From the NCBI RefSeq assembly GCF_000331735.1, contig NC_020126.1:1674001-1738000 (forward strand): a stretch of DNA of 64,000 nucleotides, read 5' to 3'. A model generated the notes under the pieces. That model searched no databases. It saw nothing but the letters and a program-made list of their open reading frames with translations, and was not told the origin of the DNA. A program made the translations under genes and the position numbers. The DNA is from Myxococcus stipitatus DSM 14675. Lineage in GTDB: Bacteria > Myxococcota > Myxococcia > Myxococcales > Myxococcaceae. This document shows, one piece after another, positions 19,957 to 39,083 of the stretch (position 1 is its first letter; each line of letters begins with the position of its first letter).

Positions 19957-20732
19957 CCGACCACGCTCGCACCACCGTCCACCAACTGCACCGTGCCGGT
20001 GATGAACGAAGCGCGCTCGCTCGCGAGGAACGCCGCCGCCGCCGCGAACTCCTCCGGGCGACCCACGCGGCGCATCGGGATGTGCGCCGCCATGGCGCGA
20101 AGCCCCGCCTCCACGTCCCCCGCCTTGGCGCCCGCCGTGCGCTCCACCGGAGGGGTCCGCGTGTAGCCCGGCGCGAGCACGTTGACGGTGATGCCGCAGT
20201 CCCCCAGCTCCTGCACCAGCGCGGCCGAGAAGCCGACGATGCCCAGCCGCGACATGCCGGACAGCGCGAACCGCGCCACGGGGCGCACCACCGTCTCCGA
20301 GGTGATGAACAGCAGCCGTCCCCACTGTCCGGCCTTCATGAACGGCAATGAGGCCAGCGCCAGGTTGATGGCGGGCAGCATCACCGTGTCGACGGCCTCC
20401 TGATACGCCATGATGTCGAACTGGGTCGCCGGCCCCGGCGGCGGGCCCGCGCTGTTCGTGACGACGATGTGCGGTCCGCCCAGCTTCCCAGCGACCTCCT
20501 CCACCCACGCGCGAGAAGCGCTGTGCTCCCGCAGGTCCACGCGAGAGGTCAGCACCTTGCCTCCGCGAGACAGCGAGCGCAGGTGTTGCTCCGCGCGCGC
20601 GAGGCGGTCCGCGTCGCGCGCGGCAATCGCGACGTGCGCCCCTTCCTTCACCAGCTCCTCGGCGACGGCGAGCCCCAGTCCGCTGGAGCCTCCCGCGACG
20701 AGCGCGACCTTATTGGCGAGTCCCAGTTCCAA
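19953..20732 (-). CDS. Divergent short-chain dehydrogenase/reductase
   Basis: The protein has 259 residues. A Rossmann cofactor motif is clear (AGGSSGLGLA, residues about 13-22), as are VTNSAG in place of NNAG and a C-terminal GGASVVG. The canonical active-site YxxxK is missing: aligning through VQELGDCGITVNVLAPG places Ser and Arg at the Tyr and Lys positions (SGMSR). Similar S/R variants exist in a divergent SDR subgroup, so it may still work or use another acid. Its start lies within the end of the sulfotransferase gene (23-bp overlap). In context it may reduce or oxidise the keto/hydroxyl group created by the transketolase, taking the place of the aminotransferase used in related pathways; this is inference. 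Confidence 0.85.
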   Translation of the reverse strand: MELGLANKVALVAGGSSGLGLAVAEELVKEGAHVAIAARDADRLARAEQHLRSLSRGGKVLTSRVDLREHSASRAWVEEVAGKLGGPHIVVTNSAGPPPGPATQFDIMAYQEAVDTVMLPAINLALASLPFMKAGQWGRLLFITSETVVRPVARFALSGMSRLGIVGFSAALVQELGDCGITVNVLAPGYTRTPPVERTAGAKAGDVEAGLRAMAAHIPMRRVGRPEEFAAAAAFLASERASFITGTVQLVDGGASVVG

Positions 20733-21708
20733 GTGTCTCCCTCCTGGAGTCTCCAGCGTTCACGACGGGCTCCGGCCCCGGGGCAGCGGGCGCGGGGGGC
20801 GGAGGCCCTCGGTAGTGATAGCGGCCCGTCAGCGGCCACGCGAGCGTGGACACCAGGGCCTTCACCCGAGGCACCAGGTCCTTGCGCCACGCATCGTCAC
20901 CCGGCCGCAGCAGCGTGGTGCCGCTGAGGAACCGGTCCGGATTCCCCGTGACGGTGTGGTTGCGGCCCAGCTCCACGGTGCGGCCCCGCACGGGATTGGC
21001 CGAGCGCTCCACCTGGATGAGCTCCAGGAGCGAGTCCACCGTGGCCGCCGGGGCGGCGATGAAGTCCTCGTAGCGCAGGAACAGCGAGCGCTCCGGGTAG
21101 CGGCGCGTGACGAGCTCCGAGGCCACGTTGAAGCCGAACCAGTACGCGGTGCTGAGCGCGGCGGACATGGGGACGACGTACTGCTTCGTCTTCGTCCACG
21201 AGTGCGCGACGGCGCGAGGGTCTCTCACCAGGTGCAGGTAGTACGGGGTGATGCCGTCCACATGCGGCAGCAGCGCCGCCTCCGAGGGGAACTTGCCGCT
21301 GTCGATGATGATGTGGCTCCCCGTCGCGTCGGCGATGGTGCGGTACGTCCGCGCGAGCAGCCGCGCATGCTCATACAGCTCGGTCGAGGGGTTCTCCTGC
21401 CGGAGCACGCGCCACGTGTGCCGGGTGCGCACGGTGGCCCGCTGCCGTCGCACGACACGCGCGGCGTGGGCCTGTGGAGACTCGCCCGGGGACAGGTCCT
21501 GCTCCAGCACCTTGGACCAGAGCGGGCACTGCACCAGGTGGGCGCCGCAGCCGCACAAGGTGTTGGAGCCGTTCCCGTAGGCGTTCTTCCACAGGAAGCT
21601 CAGCTCGCCGGTGTGGAAGCAGCCCGCCACCTCGTTGAGCACGTTGCCGATGATGGTGCTCCCGCTGCGGCACCAGCCGGTGATGTAGAGGACGGTGAGC
21701 GTGCTCAT
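20710..21708 (-). CDS. PAPS-dependent sulfotransferase
   Basis: This 332-residue protein should transfer sulfate from PAPS to a hydroxyl. The 5'-phosphosulfate-binding loop is YITGWCRSGSTIIG at the N-terminus, and the 3'-phosphate site is LHLVRDPRAVAHSW (about residues 160-173). A Cys cluster (CGCGAHLVQC) and RYEDFIAAP are typical of bacterial members. The C-terminal 40 residues are proline-rich. In azabicycle/aziridine pathways, sulfation of a hydroxyl creates a leaving group for ring closure, so I infer it activates the amino acid made by the neighbouring LysXYZ and transketolase enzymes. It is 25 nt downstream of lysY. Confidence 0.88.
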   Translation of the reverse strand: MSTLTVLYITGWCRSGSTIIGNVLNEVAGCFHTGELSFLWKNAYGNGSNTLCGCGAHLVQCPLWSKVLEQDLSPGESPQAHAARVVRRQRATVRTRHTWRVLRQENPSTELYEHARLLARTYRTIADATGSHIIIDSGKFPSEAALLPHVDGITPYYLHLVRDPRAVAHSWTKTKQYVVPMSAALSTAYWFGFNVASELVTRRYPERSLFLRYEDFIAAPAATVDSLLELIQVERSANPVRGRTVELGRNHTVTGNPDRFLSGTTLLRPGDDAWRKDLVPRVKALVSTLAWPLTGRYHYRGPPPPAPAAPGPEPVVNAGDSRRETLGTGTRQ

Positions 21709-21733
21709 GGAGGGAGCCTTTCGCGCGTTCGCG

Positions 21734-22774
21734 TCAGAGGGGGTGGAGGCCGCGGAAGCCGAGGCCCTCCGTTTCGGGTCTGCCCAGCATCAGGTTGAGC
21801 GCGTGGATGGCTGTCCCCGCGGCGCCCTTCACCAGGTTGTCCAGCGCGGCGTTCACCACGATGCGTCCGCGCTCCGCGTCCACGTCCACCGCCAGCTCGC
21901 AGTGGTTGGTGCCCGCCAGCGGCGCGGGCTCGGGGAAGGGGGACGCGCTCGCGTTGGCGCGCAGGAGGTGGACGAAGGGGTGCTCGCGGTACGTGGTGGC
22001 GAGCACGCGCAGCGGCTCGGCTGCGTCCTCCAGCGGACGGGCGGCGAAGGCGTGCACCGTGGCCAGCACCCCGCGCACGCTGGGCACCGCCGTCGCGCTG
22101 AAGTGGACGATGGGGCGCATGCCCGCGAGGTGCTCGGTGGCGGACTCGATTTCGCCCGTGTGTCGATGGCCCACCGGCCGGTAGCAGCGCAGGGCGGAGG
22201 CCCGCTCGGGGTGATGCGAGGACCGGTCCGCAGTCGCGCCTCCGCCGGAGGAGCCCGTCTTCGCGTCGACGACCACCTCGGGGCGGACGAGCCCCGCGCG
22301 AGCCAGTGGCAGCAGCGCGAGGAGCGCCGCATGCGCCATGCACCCTGGCACCGCGACGTAGCGCGCTCCCTGGAGCGTGTCGCGAGTCCACTCCGGAAGT
22401 CCGTAGACGAACCGGGGGAGCTCGACGGAGCGGGGCGCGCGGGGATACCAGCGCGCGTGCTCCGCGGCCTCCAGGCGGAAGTCCGCGCTCAGGTCGATGA
22501 TGCGTCCCGCGCGAGGGCTCACCTGGGGCCAGCGGCGGATGAGCTCGCCCGACGGCATGCAGGTGACCAGCACGTCGCACGGCTCCAGCGCGTCGTGGGG
22601 CGAGAAGCGCAGCGTGCTCTGTCCGCGCAGGTGCGGATGAGGGAAGTCGAGCCGCTTGCCCGCGTGCTGCTCGGACGTGGCCTGGACCAGCTCCACCGCC
22701 GGGTGGGCGAGCAGCAGGCGGAGCACCTCGCCCCCGGCGTAGCCGCCCGCTCCGAGCACCGCGATGCGCGTCAT
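21734..22774 (-). CDS. lysY: LysY-type carrier-bound acyl-phosphate reductase (ArgC family)
   Basis: The 346-residue NADPH-dependent reductase converts the LysZ product to the semialdehyde. Motifs: GAGGYAGGEVLRLL for NADP, the catalytic Cys in VAVPGCMAHA (ArgC norm GC[NY]), SSHHPERAS and GHRHTGEIE in the substrate site, and ALDNLVKGAAGTAIHALN near the end. HPHLRG and the SHHPE segment favour LysY over arginine-pathway ArgC. Its start overlaps the lysX stop (ATGA). The semialdehyde is the expected acceptor for the two-carbon transfer by the split transketolase. Confidence 0.9.
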   Translation of the reverse strand: MTRIAVLGAGGYAGGEVLRLLLAHPAVELVQATSEQHAGKRLDFPHPHLRGQSTLRFSPHDALEPCDVLVTCMPSGELIRRWPQVSPRAGRIIDLSADFRLEAAEHARWYPRAPRSVELPRFVYGLPEWTRDTLQGARYVAVPGCMAHAALLALLPLARAGLVRPEVVVDAKTGSSGGGATADRSSHHPERASALRCYRPVGHRHTGEIESATEHLAGMRPIVHFSATAVPSVRGVLATVHAFAARPLEDAAEPLRVLATTYREHPFVHLLRANASASPFPEPAPLAGTNHCELAVDVDAERGRIVVNAALDNLVKGAAGTAIHALNLMLGRPETEGLGFRGLHPL

Positions 22775-23613
22775 CGCGTGGCCCCCAGGATGTAGTCCGC
22801 CATCAGCTCCGGGAGCGGGATGCGGGTGGACTCGATGCTCCGCGCGAACTCCACGCAGTGGTTGATTTCATTCACCATCACCTCGCCCTCTCGCGTCTCC
22901 AGCAGGTCCACGGCCACCATCTCCCCACCCACGGCACGGGCGGCGCGCTCGGCGAGCCGGGCATGGGGGGCGGGGACTTCGTAGCGCTCGGGCACGGCGC
23001 CTCGGGCGGTGTTCGTCACCCAGTGCTCGGAGCGCCGGCGCATGCCGCCCACGGCTTCTCCGATGACGTAGACGCGCAAGTCGTAGCCCGGCTTGTCGAT
23101 GTACTGCTGCACGAGCGCGACATGCTCCTGCGCGCCGCCCATCTCGAAGCGCATGGACATCATCCCCTCGGCCGCGTGGGTGCCGTCCACGCGCGCGACC
23201 ATGCGGCCCCACGAGCCGAGCACGGGCTTCGTCACGCACGGATAGCCGCGCCGGTCCATCTCCGCGACGCAGGCGTCCTGCTCGAAGCCGAGGAAGGACC
23301 AGGGCATGGGGATGTCCTGCTCCGCCAGCGCCAGCGTGGTGAGCGCCTTGTCCCCGCACGTGGCGATGGCGCGCGCGGTGTTGAGCACCCGCGAGCCCTT
23401 CACCTCCAGGATGGCGGCGAGGTAGCGCGCGCGGGTGAAGGACATGCCGCGCATCACCACCGTGCCGCCGTCCTTCCAGCGCTCCCGGCTCAGCGAGAGC
23501 ACCATGTCGGAGTCCGCGTGTGTCTCCACGGTGCAGCCGCGCGCGCGCAGCGCGTCCGTGAGCATGCGCTCCTCGGTGCGCATCCGCGTGTAGACGAGGT
23601 CGACCTTCTTCAT
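22771..23613 (-). CDS. lysX: LysX/ArgX-type ATP-grasp ligase
   Basis: LysX joins the alpha-amino group of glutamate or aminoadipate to the C-terminal glutamate of the carrier LysW using ATP. The ATG at 23613 gives 280 residues, the family length; the open frame extends further upstream but lacks support. Diagnostic pieces are RMRTEERML, NTARAIATCGDKALTTLALA, KPVLGSWGRMVARV, HWVTNTARGAVPE and VNEINHCVEF. A RimK-type ligase is the wider family. It lies 34 nt after the transketolase C-subunit gene. The expected substrate carrier, about 55 residues ending in an EDWGE-like tail, is not encoded beside it. Confidence 0.9.
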   Translation of the reverse strand: MKKVDLVYTRMRTEERMLTDALRARGCTVETHADSDMVLSLSRERWKDGGTVVMRGMSFTRARYLAAILEVKGSRVLNTARAIATCGDKALTTLALAEQDIPMPWSFLGFEQDACVAEMDRRGYPCVTKPVLGSWGRMVARVDGTHAAEGMMSMRFEMGGAQEHVALVQQYIDKPGYDLRVYVIGEAVGGMRRRSEHWVTNTARGAVPERYEVPAPHARLAERAARAVGGEMVAVDLLETREGEVMVNEINHCVEFARSIESTRIPLPELMADYILGATR

Positions 23614-23647
23614 CGCGAGGTCCCTTGCTCCGGAGCACGGCGGCGCA

Positions 23648-24685
23648 TCAGCCCCTCCTGGACGCGGGCGCCAGCGCCGCGAGCCGGGGGCGGGGCAGGG
23701 CGCCGAGAATCTTCTCCACCAGCGCCGGGGCCTCCAGCCCGTGCCGCTGGAGCAGCGCCTCATGGCTGCCCGCCGTGGAGTCGAAGCGGTCCTGGATGCC
23801 CGCGCGCAGCACCCGGCGGCCCAGCCCGTGGGTGGCCACGCTCTCGCACACCGCGCCGCCAAGCCCGCCGAGGATGGAGTGCTCCTCCACCGTGACGAGC
23901 AACCGCGTGCGCTCCGCGGTGTCGAGGATGGCCTCCTCGTCGAAGGGCTTGAGCGTGTGGACGTTCACCACGCGCGAGGACACGCCCTGCGCCTCGAGCC
24001 GTGTCGCCACGTCCAGCGCGACGCTCACGCCGACCTCTCCATGGGCGACGAGGCCCACGTCGCTCCCCTCGCGCAGGCACATCGCGCGTCCCAGCGCGAA
24101 CGCGGGCCGCGCATCCTCCAACCGGGTGACGCGGTTGCGCCCGAGCCGCAGGTACACCGGCCCCTCGTGCTCCAGCAGCGCGCGCGTGGCTTGAATCGTC
24201 TCCAGGCCGTCGGCGGGAGACACCACCATCATCCCCGGCATGGCGCGCAGGAGGGCCAGGTCCTCGAGGGCGTGGTGGGTGGGGCCGAAGAACGCGCCCG
24301 ACAGCCCCCCGTAGTCGCAGACGAGCTTCACGTTGGCCTGGGCGTAGGCCATGCCCAGCCGCACCTGCTCACACGCGCGCAGCGCACCGAAGGGCGCGAA
24401 GGTATGGGCGAAGACGACGTGCCCGGTGGAGGCCAGTCCACACGCGATGTCGAGCATCGCCGCCTCGCAGATGCCCAGGTTGATGAAGCGCGCCGGGTGC
24501 CGCGCGGCGAACGGGTCTCCTCCCCCCGCCAGGTCGGCCTCGAGCAGCACGAGCCGCTCCTCCGCGTCCGCGAGCCGCGCGAGCGTGTGGCGGAACACCT
24601 GTCGGTTGGACAGGCCCGGTTGCTCGCGCAGCCAGTCCGCCGGGGCCGACAACAGGTCGGTGCCGCTCGACGTGGGACTCGTCAC
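23648..24685 (-). CDS. Transketolase C-terminal subunit
   Basis: This 345-residue protein covers the pyrimidine-binding and C-terminal domains of transketolase. The conserved Glu that activates ThDP lies in FINLGICEAAMLDIACGLA; the cofactor-side FAHTFAPFG and GPTHHALEDLALLRAMPGM follow, then the C-terminal VTVEEHSILGGLGGAV. It works with the N-terminal subunit encoded just upstream, whose stop overlaps this start (ATGA). Split transketolases of this kind add a two-carbon ketol unit to the carrier-bound semialdehyde in azabicycle-type pathways. The first 20 residues are low-complexity and probably disordered. Confidence 0.9.
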   Translation of the reverse strand: MTSPTSSGTDLLSAPADWLREQPGLSNRQVFRHTLARLADAEERLVLLEADLAGGGDPFAARHPARFINLGICEAAMLDIACGLASTGHVVFAHTFAPFGALRACEQVRLGMAYAQANVKLVCDYGGLSGAFFGPTHHALEDLALLRAMPGMMVVSPADGLETIQATRALLEHEGPVYLRLGRNRVTRLEDARPAFALGRAMCLREGSDVGLVAHGEVGVSVALDVATRLEAQGVSSRVVNVHTLKPFDEEAILDTAERTRLLVTVEEHSILGGLGGAVCESVATHGLGRRVLRAGIQDRFDSTAGSHEALLQRHGLEAPALVEKILGALPRPRLAALAPASRRG

Positions 24686-25491
24686 GGCGTCACCTCTCCC
24701 AGGGATGCGAGCGCGCGCCGGAGCTGCTCCGCGTTGAAGGTGGCGTAGTGCGGACCCTTGCCTCGGAACAGGGGCACCCCCGCGCCCTTGCGCGTGTTGG
24801 CGACGAGCGCGCGCGGTGCCTCGCTGGGCGCCTCCAGCGCGCTGCCCAGCGCCTCCAGGTCGTGCCCGTCCACCTCGACGGTGCTCCAGCCGAAGGCGCG
24901 CAGCCTGTCCACCAGCTGGGCCTGCGAGAGGATGGACTCGGTGGGCCCATCGTTCTGCCCGCCGTTGCGGTCCACGAGCACGGTGAGCCGCGAGAGGCGG
25001 TGCTGCGCGGCCACCTGCAACGCCTCCCAGTTGGAGCCCTCGCCCATCTCGCCATCTCCACAGACGACGAACACCCGGTTGGCGCGCTGTCTCAGCCGGT
25101 GGCCCAGCGCGAGCCCCACGCCCAACCCCACGCCATGCCCCAGGCTTCCGGTGGGAAACTCAACCCCTGGCACCGCCGCATTCACATGTCCAGTGAAAGG
25201 ACTGTCATCGGCGTTGTAGCGTTGCACCAGTTCTTCAGTATCAATGAAATCAAACTCAGCGAGCGCGGCGTAGAGCCCCGCGGCCGCATGTCCCTTTGAG
25301 AGAATGAGTGAGTCACGCTCCTCCCATCGGGGCTCCCGGGGACGGAACTTCATCACCCGTCCGAGCAGCACCACGAGCAGCTCCACCATCGACAGCGAGC
25401 CGCCCAGATGGCAGCCCGTGGGCGTGGCTGCGAGCCGGAGAATGGTCCTTCGAATGCGTCGGGCGCGCTCGTCGAGAGATACCTGGGCCAT
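24682..25491 (-). CDS. Transketolase N-terminal (ThDP-binding) subunit
   Basis: This 269-residue protein covers the diphosphate-binding domain of transketolase. Motifs: the substrate/cofactor His in TPTGCHLGGSLS, LSKGHAAAGLYA, PTGSLGHGVGLGVGLALG, and the ThDP motif CGDGEMGEGSNWEAL ending with DRNGGQNDG. I use the ATG at 25491; a GTG at 25500 is an in-frame alternative, and neither has a strong ribosome-binding site. It is the first gene of the operon that runs to lysK, read from the divergent promoter region it shares with the acyl ligase gene. Confidence 0.9.
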   Translation of the reverse strand: MAQVSLDERARRIRRTILRLAATPTGCHLGGSLSMVELLVVLLGRVMKFRPREPRWEERDSLILSKGHAAAGLYAALAEFDFIDTEELVQRYNADDSPFTGHVNAAVPGVEFPTGSLGHGVGLGVGLALGHRLRQRANRVFVVCGDGEMGEGSNWEALQVAAQHRLSRLTVLVDRNGGQNDGPTESILSQAQLVDRLRAFGWSTVEVDGHDLEALGSALEAPSEAPRALVANTRKGAGVPLFRGKGPHYATFNAEQLRRALASLGEVTP

Positions 25492-25562
25492 GGGGGTCAC
25501 GCCGGTGGATGCGGCCAGGTGTCATCGTCGGTGGTGGACGCACAATCCTGGCTTACCGATTC

Positions 25563-25592
25563 AAAGTAGGAAACCGAGTGCGTGCCCGTCAA
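25563..25592 (-). promoter_or_regulatory. Candidate sigma-70-type promoter of the transketolase-lysXYZK operon
   Basis: Reading the minus strand, TTGACG (25592-25587) and TACTTT (25568-25563) are separated by 18 nt, about 70 nt upstream of the first gene. The 216-nt divergent region is clearly less GC-rich than its surroundings. Confidence 0.4.
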
Positions 25593-25639
25593 TGTGAGTG
25601 ATAAGGCCAGTGGGTGTAGACATGTGAGCTTTCGCCGTC

Positions 25640-25669
25640 TTGATGGTTTTACCCGCGAATGCCTATGGT
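25640..25669 (+). promoter_or_regulatory. Candidate sigma-70-type promoter of the ligase-carrier-NRPS operon
   Basis: TTGATG (25640-25645) and TATGGT (25664-25669) are separated by 18 nt, and the start codon at 25716 lies 46 nt further on. Each box matches the consensus at four of six positions, so this is a modest candidate. It lies back to back with the minus-strand candidate at 25563-25592, which would allow joint regulation. Confidence 0.33.
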
Positions 25670-25715
25670 CTCGGCGGCCAGGGAATCCCACGCGGTCCAG
25701 GGAAGGGTGCGGACG

Positions 25716-27401
25716 ATGGACGCACGGTTTGGAAGCGGCCCCTCGTTGGAGAAGTCGGCGCTGTACCGGAGCAAGGGATGGTGGCGGGACGAGACGGTGC
25801 TCGACGACTTGCGTCGCTCCATCCATCGCCACCCGGACAAGACAGCGATTGTTTCAGTTCGTTACTTCGCGAAGGACGTCCTGCGGCTGAGCTATGCGGA
25901 GTTGGGACGCTACGCGGAGCGCTTCGCCGGGGCGCTGCTGTCGCTGGGGGTGGGCCGTGGCGAGTTGGTGGCGGTGCAGCTCCCCAACTGGTGGCAGTTC
26001 ACCGCGTTGGCACTGGCGTGCGCGCGCATCGGCGCCATCATCGCGCCCATTCCTCCGGACTACCGGCGCCGCGAGGTGGAGTTCATCCTGGGGCGGACGG
26101 AGTCGTCCGTCTACGTAGGCCCCCTGAGCTGGAGCGGGCACTCGCACCGCGACATGCTGCGCGAGGCACGCGCCTCGCTGCCCGCGCTCGAGCACCGCGT
26201 CTTCATCGGCGCGGGGGCCCATGCGTCGGAGGCGGGGGAGCTGGACTTCGATGCGTACTTCCTGGAGCGGCGCTGGGAGGAGCAGGTGTCCTCGGCGGAG
26301 CTGGATGCCCGGTCGGCGCGCGCGGACGACATCTGCAATGTCCTCTACACGTCCGGGACGACGGGCGAGCCCAAGGGCGTCATCCACTCCCACAACACCA
26401 ACTTCGGCATCACCCGCGCGCTGGTGGAGACGATGGCGCTGGGCGCGGACGACGTCGTGTGCCTGCCGTCGCTGCTCACGGCGTCGAGCGGCTTCACCTA
26501 CCTGTACCTGATGCCGGTGATGCTGGGCGCGACGTCTGTCTACATGGACGTCGGGGACCCGGAGCTGACGCTGCGCTGCATCGAGGAGCACGGCGTCACG
26601 TTCATGTATGGGATTCCCACGTACGTGATGAACGTCATCGCCGCGAAGAAGAAGCGGGGCGGTGACACGTCGTCGCTGCGGCGGCTGTCCACGGGCTCCA
26701 TCCCCGTGCCCCCGCACCTCATCGCGGCGGTGCGCGAGAGCCTGGGCGTCCCGCTGCACACGCTGTGGGGGATGACGGAGAACGGGGCGGTGACGCTGAC
26801 GCGGCGGGATGACCCGCCCGACTGGCCGTCGAGCAGCGATGGCAGGCCCGTGGAGTGGATGGAGGTGAAGATCATCCCCGCGCTGGCCGAGGACGGCTCG
26901 CCCTATCCGGAGGGCACGGGGCGGCTGCTCGTGCGCGGCGCCAGCCAGTGCCTGGGCTACTTCAAGCGCGAGGACCTCTATCGCGCGTGTGTCGACGCGG
27001 AGGGGTGGTTCGACACGGGGGACCTGGCGCGGGACGACGGGCGAGGCGGCATCCGCATCGTCGGGCGCCTCAAGGACGTCATCTTCCGCTTCGGCCAGAA
27101 GGTGCCCGTGGTGGAGGTGGAGTCCGCGCTGTACTCGCACCCGAAGGTGCGGGAGGTGGCGGTCATCGGGCACTCGGACGACCGCATCGGCGGAGAGCGG
27201 GTGTGCGCGGTGGTGGTGCCTCGCGACGAGGCGCCCTCGCTGGACGAGCTGCGCCACCACCTGAAGGGCCTGGGGATGTCCAACCAGTATTGGCCGGACC
27301 GCCTGGAGGTCGTCGAGGAGATGCCGAAGACGCCGTCAGGGAAGATTCGCAAGTACCTGCTGCGCGAGCGATTGAAGGGGCCCACCGCGAAGGGGGGTTG
27401 A
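25716..27401 (+). CDS. Acyl/aryl-AMP ligase (ANL superfamily), probable starter loader
   Basis: This 561-residue stand-alone adenylating enzyme activates a carboxylic acid. The ATG at 25716 follows GGAAGGG by 8 nt. ANL core motifs: LYTSGTTGEPKGVIHSH (A3), LWGMTENGA (A5), GWFDTGDLA (A7), GRLKDVIFRFGQKVPVVEVE (A8) and the catalytic Lys in PKTPSGKIRKYLL (A10). The N-terminus (SKGWWRDETVLDDL) resembles cyclohexanecarboxylate- and dihydroxybenzoate-type ligases. The next gene is a free carrier protein and then the NRPS starting with a condensation domain, so it probably charges that carrier with a starter acid. The acid itself is not predictable. Confidence 0.9.
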   Translation: MDARFGSGPSLEKSALYRSKGWWRDETVLDDLRRSIHRHPDKTAIVSVRYFAKDVLRLSYAELGRYAERFAGALLSLGVGRGELVAVQLPNWWQFTALALACARIGAIIAPIPPDYRRREVEFILGRTESSVYVGPLSWSGHSHRDMLREARASLPALEHRVFIGAGAHASEAGELDFDAYFLERRWEEQVSSAELDARSARADDICNVLYTSGTTGEPKGVIHSHNTNFGITRALVETMALGADDVVCLPSLLTASSGFTYLYLMPVMLGATSVYMDVGDPELTLRCIEEHGVTFMYGIPTYVMNVIAAKKKRGGDTSSLRRLSTGSIPVPPHLIAAVRESLGVPLHTLWGMTENGAVTLTRRDDPPDWPSSSDGRPVEWMEVKIIPALAEDGSPYPEGTGRLLVRGASQCLGYFKREDLYRACVDAEGWFDTGDLARDDGRGGIRIVGRLKDVIFRFGQKVPVVEVESALYSHPKVREVAVIGHSDDRIGGERVCAVVVPRDEAPSLDELRHHLKGLGMSNQYWPDRLEVVEEMPKTPSGKIRKYLLRERLKGPTAKGG

Positions 27402-27433
27402 GTGTCGCGCCATCATCCAGAAGGGGAGTACAC

Positions 27434-27700
27434 GTGAGCACTGACACGCGCACCACGCCGCTGATGCGGCAGCTCGAGGGGTACTGGCGCGAACTGCTCG
27501 GGGCGGAGGTCGTGAGGCCCGAGGACCACTTCCTGGAAGTGGGTGGCAACTCGTTGATGGCGACGATGCTGGCCAACCGCATCGAGGACGAGCTGGGCAT
27601 CCAGCTCTCCATGGTGGACCTGTTCAACACGCTGGAGCACGTCACGACGGCCTGCGAAGCGCTCCTGCGAGAGCAGGGGCGCACCTTCCCGTCGGCGTGA
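27434..27700 (+). CDS. Free-standing acyl/peptidyl carrier protein
   Basis: The 88-residue protein carries the phosphopantetheine attachment motif GGNSLMATML with Ser near residue 40, preceded by the typical VVRPEDHFLEV. GTG at 27434 follows AAGGGGAG. Its position between the acyl-AMP ligase and an NRPS that begins with a condensation domain suggests it presents the starter acyl group. It lacks the zinc-knuckle cysteines and acidic glutamate tail of LysW, so it is not the amino-group carrier protein the LysX enzyme would need. Confidence 0.9.
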   Translation: MSTDTRTTPLMRQLEGYWRELLGAEVVRPEDHFLEVGGNSLMATMLANRIEDELGIQLSMVDLFNTLEHVTTACEALLREQGRTFPSA

Positions 27701-27800
27701 GTCGAGGCAGTCCAGGCCCGGGTGCCCCTGCCCCGCGGCGGGAGCCCGGGCGTGTGCCTTCGTGTCATCGCGTTTCATCTGCTGGAGTCGAGGTTCCATC

Positions 27801-39079
<11,279 letters not shown>

Positions 39080-39083
<4 letters not shown>

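Noticed and set aside
27434-27700. Free carrier protein as the missing LysW
   Set aside because: It has the GGNS phosphopantetheine motif and no zinc-binding Cys pairs or glutamate tail, so it is an acyl/peptidyl carrier.
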